In this document: piece by piece, positions 24,225-24,896 of the stretch | Layout of the letters: each line of letters opens with the position of its first letter | How positions within the stretch are numbered: the first letter of the stretch is position 1 | Virus record (IMG/VR): IMGVR_UViG_3300046804_003567 | Span: 1-24,896 of that record | Source of the DNA: a virus | Direction: 5' to 3' (one strand) | Length of the DNA: 24,896 bases | The notes under the pieces: model-generated | What the model was told of the DNA's origin: nothing | The model's input: only the letters and a program-made list of their open reading frames with translations | The model's database searches: none | Program-made: the position numbers and the translations under genes

Positions 24225-24896
24225 TCAATTACCAACCTTAACATATATCGGAGTTTTAAGATTTTCTGCATAAATGTCATCGATTTTAAATCTTCTTCCA
24301 CTAAAAATAATAAACCCTCTTCCAGTTGCTAAAGAATATAAAGACAAGATCAATTTCTTTTTAAGTATCTTTTTAATCTGCAAATTGTGCTTCGCAAAAA
24401 TATATCCAAATTCAGCATTACTTAGCAAAGCATATGATTTTTGTATTTTTCCAACTGCTTTTTTCATAATTTTATCAGTTTCATTTTTATCTTTTGCTTT
24501 AGTTGCTTCTGATATTAAACTATTCATTTCATTTAAAGTAGTATTTTTTAAACTTACAAATTTCCCCATATTACTACTTTTTGACAAATATTGGGTATAT
24601 TCTTCATAAAATTGTTCTATAACTTTTAGATAATTCGTTTCTACGGATTCATACTTTGTTTGATAATATCTTTGGGCAGGAGTTGTTTTTGTTTTTGCTT
24701 TAGCAATCAAAGCACCAGTTAAAACTTTTGTTTTTCCATTTTCAGTTGAAACCACTGCACCAATTTTTCCTTGAGTCGTTTCAAGAATTTTTGAAATTAA
24801 TTTCTCATAATTTCCAGATGCAAAAATTGTTTTATTTACACTAGAAAGTCTTAAGTTACTTGGTATTTTTTGAATTTGATAAAGTTGACTTGATCC
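24225..24896 (-). CDS. C-terminal part of an unknown, probably structural protein
   Basis: The frame is open from the right window edge, giving 223 residues without a start; a GTG at 24755 is internal. Visible segments include IPSNLRLSSVNKTIFASGNY, KIGAVVSTENGKTKVLTGAL, a long Lys/Glu/Asn-rich helical region and SGRRFKIDDIYAENLKTPIY near the end. It is lysine-rich, helical and more AT-rich in coding use than the accessory genes, like gp6 and gp25. This suggests a virion or head-assembly protein, but no family is recognised. Confidence 0.6.
   Translation of the reverse strand, partial: GSSQLYQIQKIPSNLRLSSVNKTIFASGNYEKLISKILETTQGKIGAVVSTENGKTKVLTGALIAKAKTKTTPAQRYYQTKYESVETNYLKVIEQFYEEYTQYLSKSSNMGKFVSLKNTTLNEMNSLISEATKAKDKNETDKIMKKAVGKIQKSYALLSNAEFGYIFAKHNLQIKKILKKKLILSLYSLATGRGFIIFSGRRFKIDDIYAENLKTPIYVKVGN

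Noticed and set aside
1-24896. tRNA genes, insertion sequences or photosynthesis genes expected in cyanomyoviruses
   Set aside because: I looked for cloverleaf-like segments, transposases and psbA/psbD-like proteins and saw none in this window.

Overview
The window looks like part of the genome of a T4-like marine cyanophage (a myovirus of Synechococcus or Prochlorococcus). This rests on a gp25-gp6-gp7-like baseplate cluster, T4-type late promoter octamers (NATAAATA) and a long run of very short, tightly packed genes of the kind seen in cyanomyoviruses. Every gene I can support lies on the minus strand, so transcription runs from high to low coordinates. The window edges cut a gene at both ends.

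Layout in transcription order. (1) 24896-24225: C-terminal part of an AT-rich, lysine-rich gene, probably structural. (2) 24170-20081: a promoter and small ORF, an SF2 helicase followed 2 nt later by a PD-(D/E)XK-like nuclease, then a ParB-like protein, a small protein and a D12-class adenine methyltransferase. (3) 19993-17581: small genes, several with membrane segments, including an SPFH/Band-7-like protein. (4) 17552-16014: a late-promoter unit with a small basic protein that has a capsid-targeting-like N-terminus, a restriction-nuclease-like protein and a DUF4338/Mom-like protein. (5) 15931-14239: two small genes, a nucleotidyltransferase (ligase-like) protein and a second capsid-targeting-like basic protein with its own late promoter. 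(6) 14162-6099: about 34 small genes in six compact operons, broken by a 450-bp non-coding stretch (7165-7611) with 33-bp tandem repeats. (7) 5813-1: late genes, comprising small conserved proteins, a glycosyltransferase-like protein, gp25, gp6 and the start of a gp7-like protein.

The most striking feature is regulatory. Ten operon starts carry a 22-bp dyad, roughly RKGACASTT-N4-AASTGKCAC, whose promoter-side edge sits 29-31 bp upstream of a -10 hexamer. One pair of dyad positions covaries (C/G or G/C) in seven of the ten copies. Seven of the ten dyads overlap the stop codon of the gene upstream. Most of these promoters lack a good -35, whereas promoters with a TTGACA -35 lack the dyad. This suggests two promoter classes, with a phage or host activator reading the dyad. 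Four of the ten also share a conserved leader running to the start codon.

The functional theme of the accessory block appears to be DNA processing: nuclease, helicase, methyltransferase, ParB-like, Mom/DUF4338-like and ligase-like proteins. These are joined by two candidate internal head proteins that may be packaged and delivered with the DNA. The functional links are inferred from motifs and neighbourhood only.
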